The position numbers were made by a program, and so were the translations under genes. Source: Adiantum capillus-veneris (Eukaryota > Streptophyta > Polypodiopsida > Polypodiales > Pteridaceae). Taken from it: 64,000 nucleotides of DNA. Within the stretch, counting starts at the first letter, position 1; every line of letters begins with the position of its first letter. The notes below the pieces were generated by a model that was not told the DNA's origin, did not search any database, and saw only the letters and a program-made list of their open reading frames with translations. Positions 62,917 through 64,000 of this stretch are shown one piece after another. The DNA is taken from the NCBI GenBank assembly GCA_014529385.2, contig CM043955.1, positions 148,133,640 through 148,197,639 on the forward strand, written 5' to 3'.

Positions 62917-63904
62917 TTATTGTAGGATTCCACCTATACCTTGTAGGAAAGCATCCACTATCACCTCAAAGGTTTTTTGAAAATCTAGAAGTTTGAGAGC
63001 AGGTTCACTAGCCAAGATCTCCTTTAATTTGTTGAAGGCTCTATCTCTCTTGTCAAACCAGATAAATGGTTCCTCTTTCTTAGTGAGTTCCGTGAGAGGA
63101 CCTACGATGAGTGCATAGTTTTTGATAAATACTCTGCACCATCCTGTGAGGCCAAGGAATCCTCGTACCTCTGAAATAATCTTGGGAATGGGCCACTGAA
63201 CTATAGCTTCCACCTTAGCTGGTTCGGGAGAAAGACCATCCTTTGAAACTATGTATCCCAAGTAGGCAACCTTCTCTACAAAGAAAGAGCATTTGCTCCG
63301 CTTGGCGTAGTGTTGGGCTTTTCTAAGAATCTCCAGACATGGCGTACATGCCATTCGTGATCTTCTCTAGTCTTTGAATATATAAGGATGTCATCAAAGA
63401 AGATTAGAACAAAATCTTCTAACTCTGTCGTGAAGAGGTCAATCATGAGACAATTAAATGTGGGGGGGCATTAGTTAGGCCAAAAGGCATGATAGTGAAC
63501 TCATAATGCCCAAACCTTGTGTTGAAAGCTATTTTTGGAATATCCTCCCTTTTTGTCCCAACTTGGTAATAGCCTCTTGGTGAAAAACTTGGAACCATTG
63601 AGTCGATCAAGTAGCTCATCTATGTGAGGCAAGGGATACTTGTTCTTGACAATGCATTGATTTAGGCCTCAAAAATCTATGCAAAGTCTGAACGTTCCAT
63701 CTTTCGTCTTTTGGAAGAGCACAGGAGCACCACAGGGAGAGAAACTGGTTTGATGAAACCTTGTTCCAAAAGCTGAGTCAGCTGATTCTTCAGCTCTATG
63801 GATTGAGAAGGTGACATCTTGTAGGGAGTCCTTGCTATTGGTTGGGCACCAGGAATGAGCTCGATCTCGTGCACTAATTCCTTAGGCGGTGGAAGATTTG
63901 TCAA
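62917..63904 (-). pseudogene. Reverse transcriptase (chromovirus)
   Basis: 63904-63677 holds the RT N-terminus (ELIPGAQPIARTPYKMSPSQ, LTQLLEQGFIKPVSLP). The catalytic box reads FFDDILIYSK at about 63385-63415 on the minus strand. 63354-62917 holds the thumb and connection (VAYLGYIVSKDGLSPEPAKV, VRGFLGLTGWCRVFIKNYAL). Frame breaks separate these pieces. Confidence 0.88.
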
Positions 63905-64000
63905 CTCCTCTGGAAAATTATCTTGATATTCATATAGCCATTTAGGCTCTGATTCCTTTAATTCGGTCTCCGGTTTATTGAGGCTTATAACATAAATTTA

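Larger units (their letters stand above)
61196..64000 (-). mobile_element. Decayed chromovirus (Ty3/gypsy with chromodomain), 3' part of pol
   Basis: Minus-strand order: RT, RNase H, integrase, chromodomain, all broken by stops and frameshifts. It extends beyond the right edge of the window. It is unrelated to elements 1-3 at the subfamily level: it has a canonical FFDDILIYS RT box and a chromodomain. No LTR, PBS or PPT seen. Confidence 0.88.

Overview
This window is land-plant nuclear DNA built almost entirely from nested LTR retrotransposons. The plant assignment rests on three things. Primer-binding sites (PBS) match plant tRNA-Asp and initiator tRNA-Met. The Gag/Pol proteins are of plant Ty3/gypsy type, including a chromodomain-bearing chromovirus. 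A fragment of a plant-like DEAD-box RNA helicase is present. The species cannot be named from the sequence. I see no rRNA, tRNA gene, CRISPR array or clearly intact host gene.

Layout. (1) 1-~5.7 kb: 3' part of a degenerate gypsy-like element (A): Gag/protease, a Trp-Pro-Lys repeat tail, a captured RNA-helicase fragment, polypurine tract and 3' LTR. (2) 5.7-8.3 kb: gene-like fragments I cannot identify. (3) 8.3-12.5 kb: a minus-strand LARD-type element (large non-coding LTR element, LTR 10497-11468) carrying a captured ORF and sitting in a gag fragment, then a plus-strand LARD fragment. (4) 12.5-22.4 kb: a probable copia-type LTR split by element 1 (13228-21906), a young, structurally complete gypsy element with 5-bp target-site duplications (TSD AAGAG). 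Element 1 keeps gag, protease and tail but has no reverse transcriptase or integrase. (5) 22.4-29.0 kb: LARD sequence around an LTR (25974-27055) that has a PPT on one side and a PBS on the other. (6) 29.0-34.6 kb: decayed gypsy pol (element 3) with destroyed catalytic residues. (7) 34.6-35.9 kb: a non-TE-looking stretch of different texture. (8) 35930-58291: element 2, a minus-strand gypsy element (TSD CCCGT) with gag, protease, RT, RNase H, integrase, a second retropepsin-like domain and the W-P-K tail. LARD element 4 (37271-46528, TSD CACCT) is inserted in it, and a 1.7-kb copia-type TRIM, element 7 (40537-42275, TSD CAAAT), is inserted in element 4, so the nesting is three deep. (9) 58.3-61.1 kb: AT-rich spacer with one broken unknown ORF. 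(10) 61.2-64.0 kb: minus-strand decayed chromovirus pol running off the window.

How the parts relate. Elements A, 1, 2 and 3 belong to one superfamily with a Gag-PR-...-W(I/V)PK tail organisation. Element 2 is a relative with full coding domains; elements 1 and A are versions without RT/IN that probably depended on such relatives. The LARDs (elements 4, 5, 6) share the tRNA-Asp PBS but code for no recognisable protein. They carry a conserved array of nested inverted repeats near the 3' end that may be a structured RNA signal. LTR divergence suggests the order: element 2 first, element 4 into it, TRIM 7 into element 4. Element 1 is the youngest gypsy copy, with one substitution between its LTRs outside the microsatellite.
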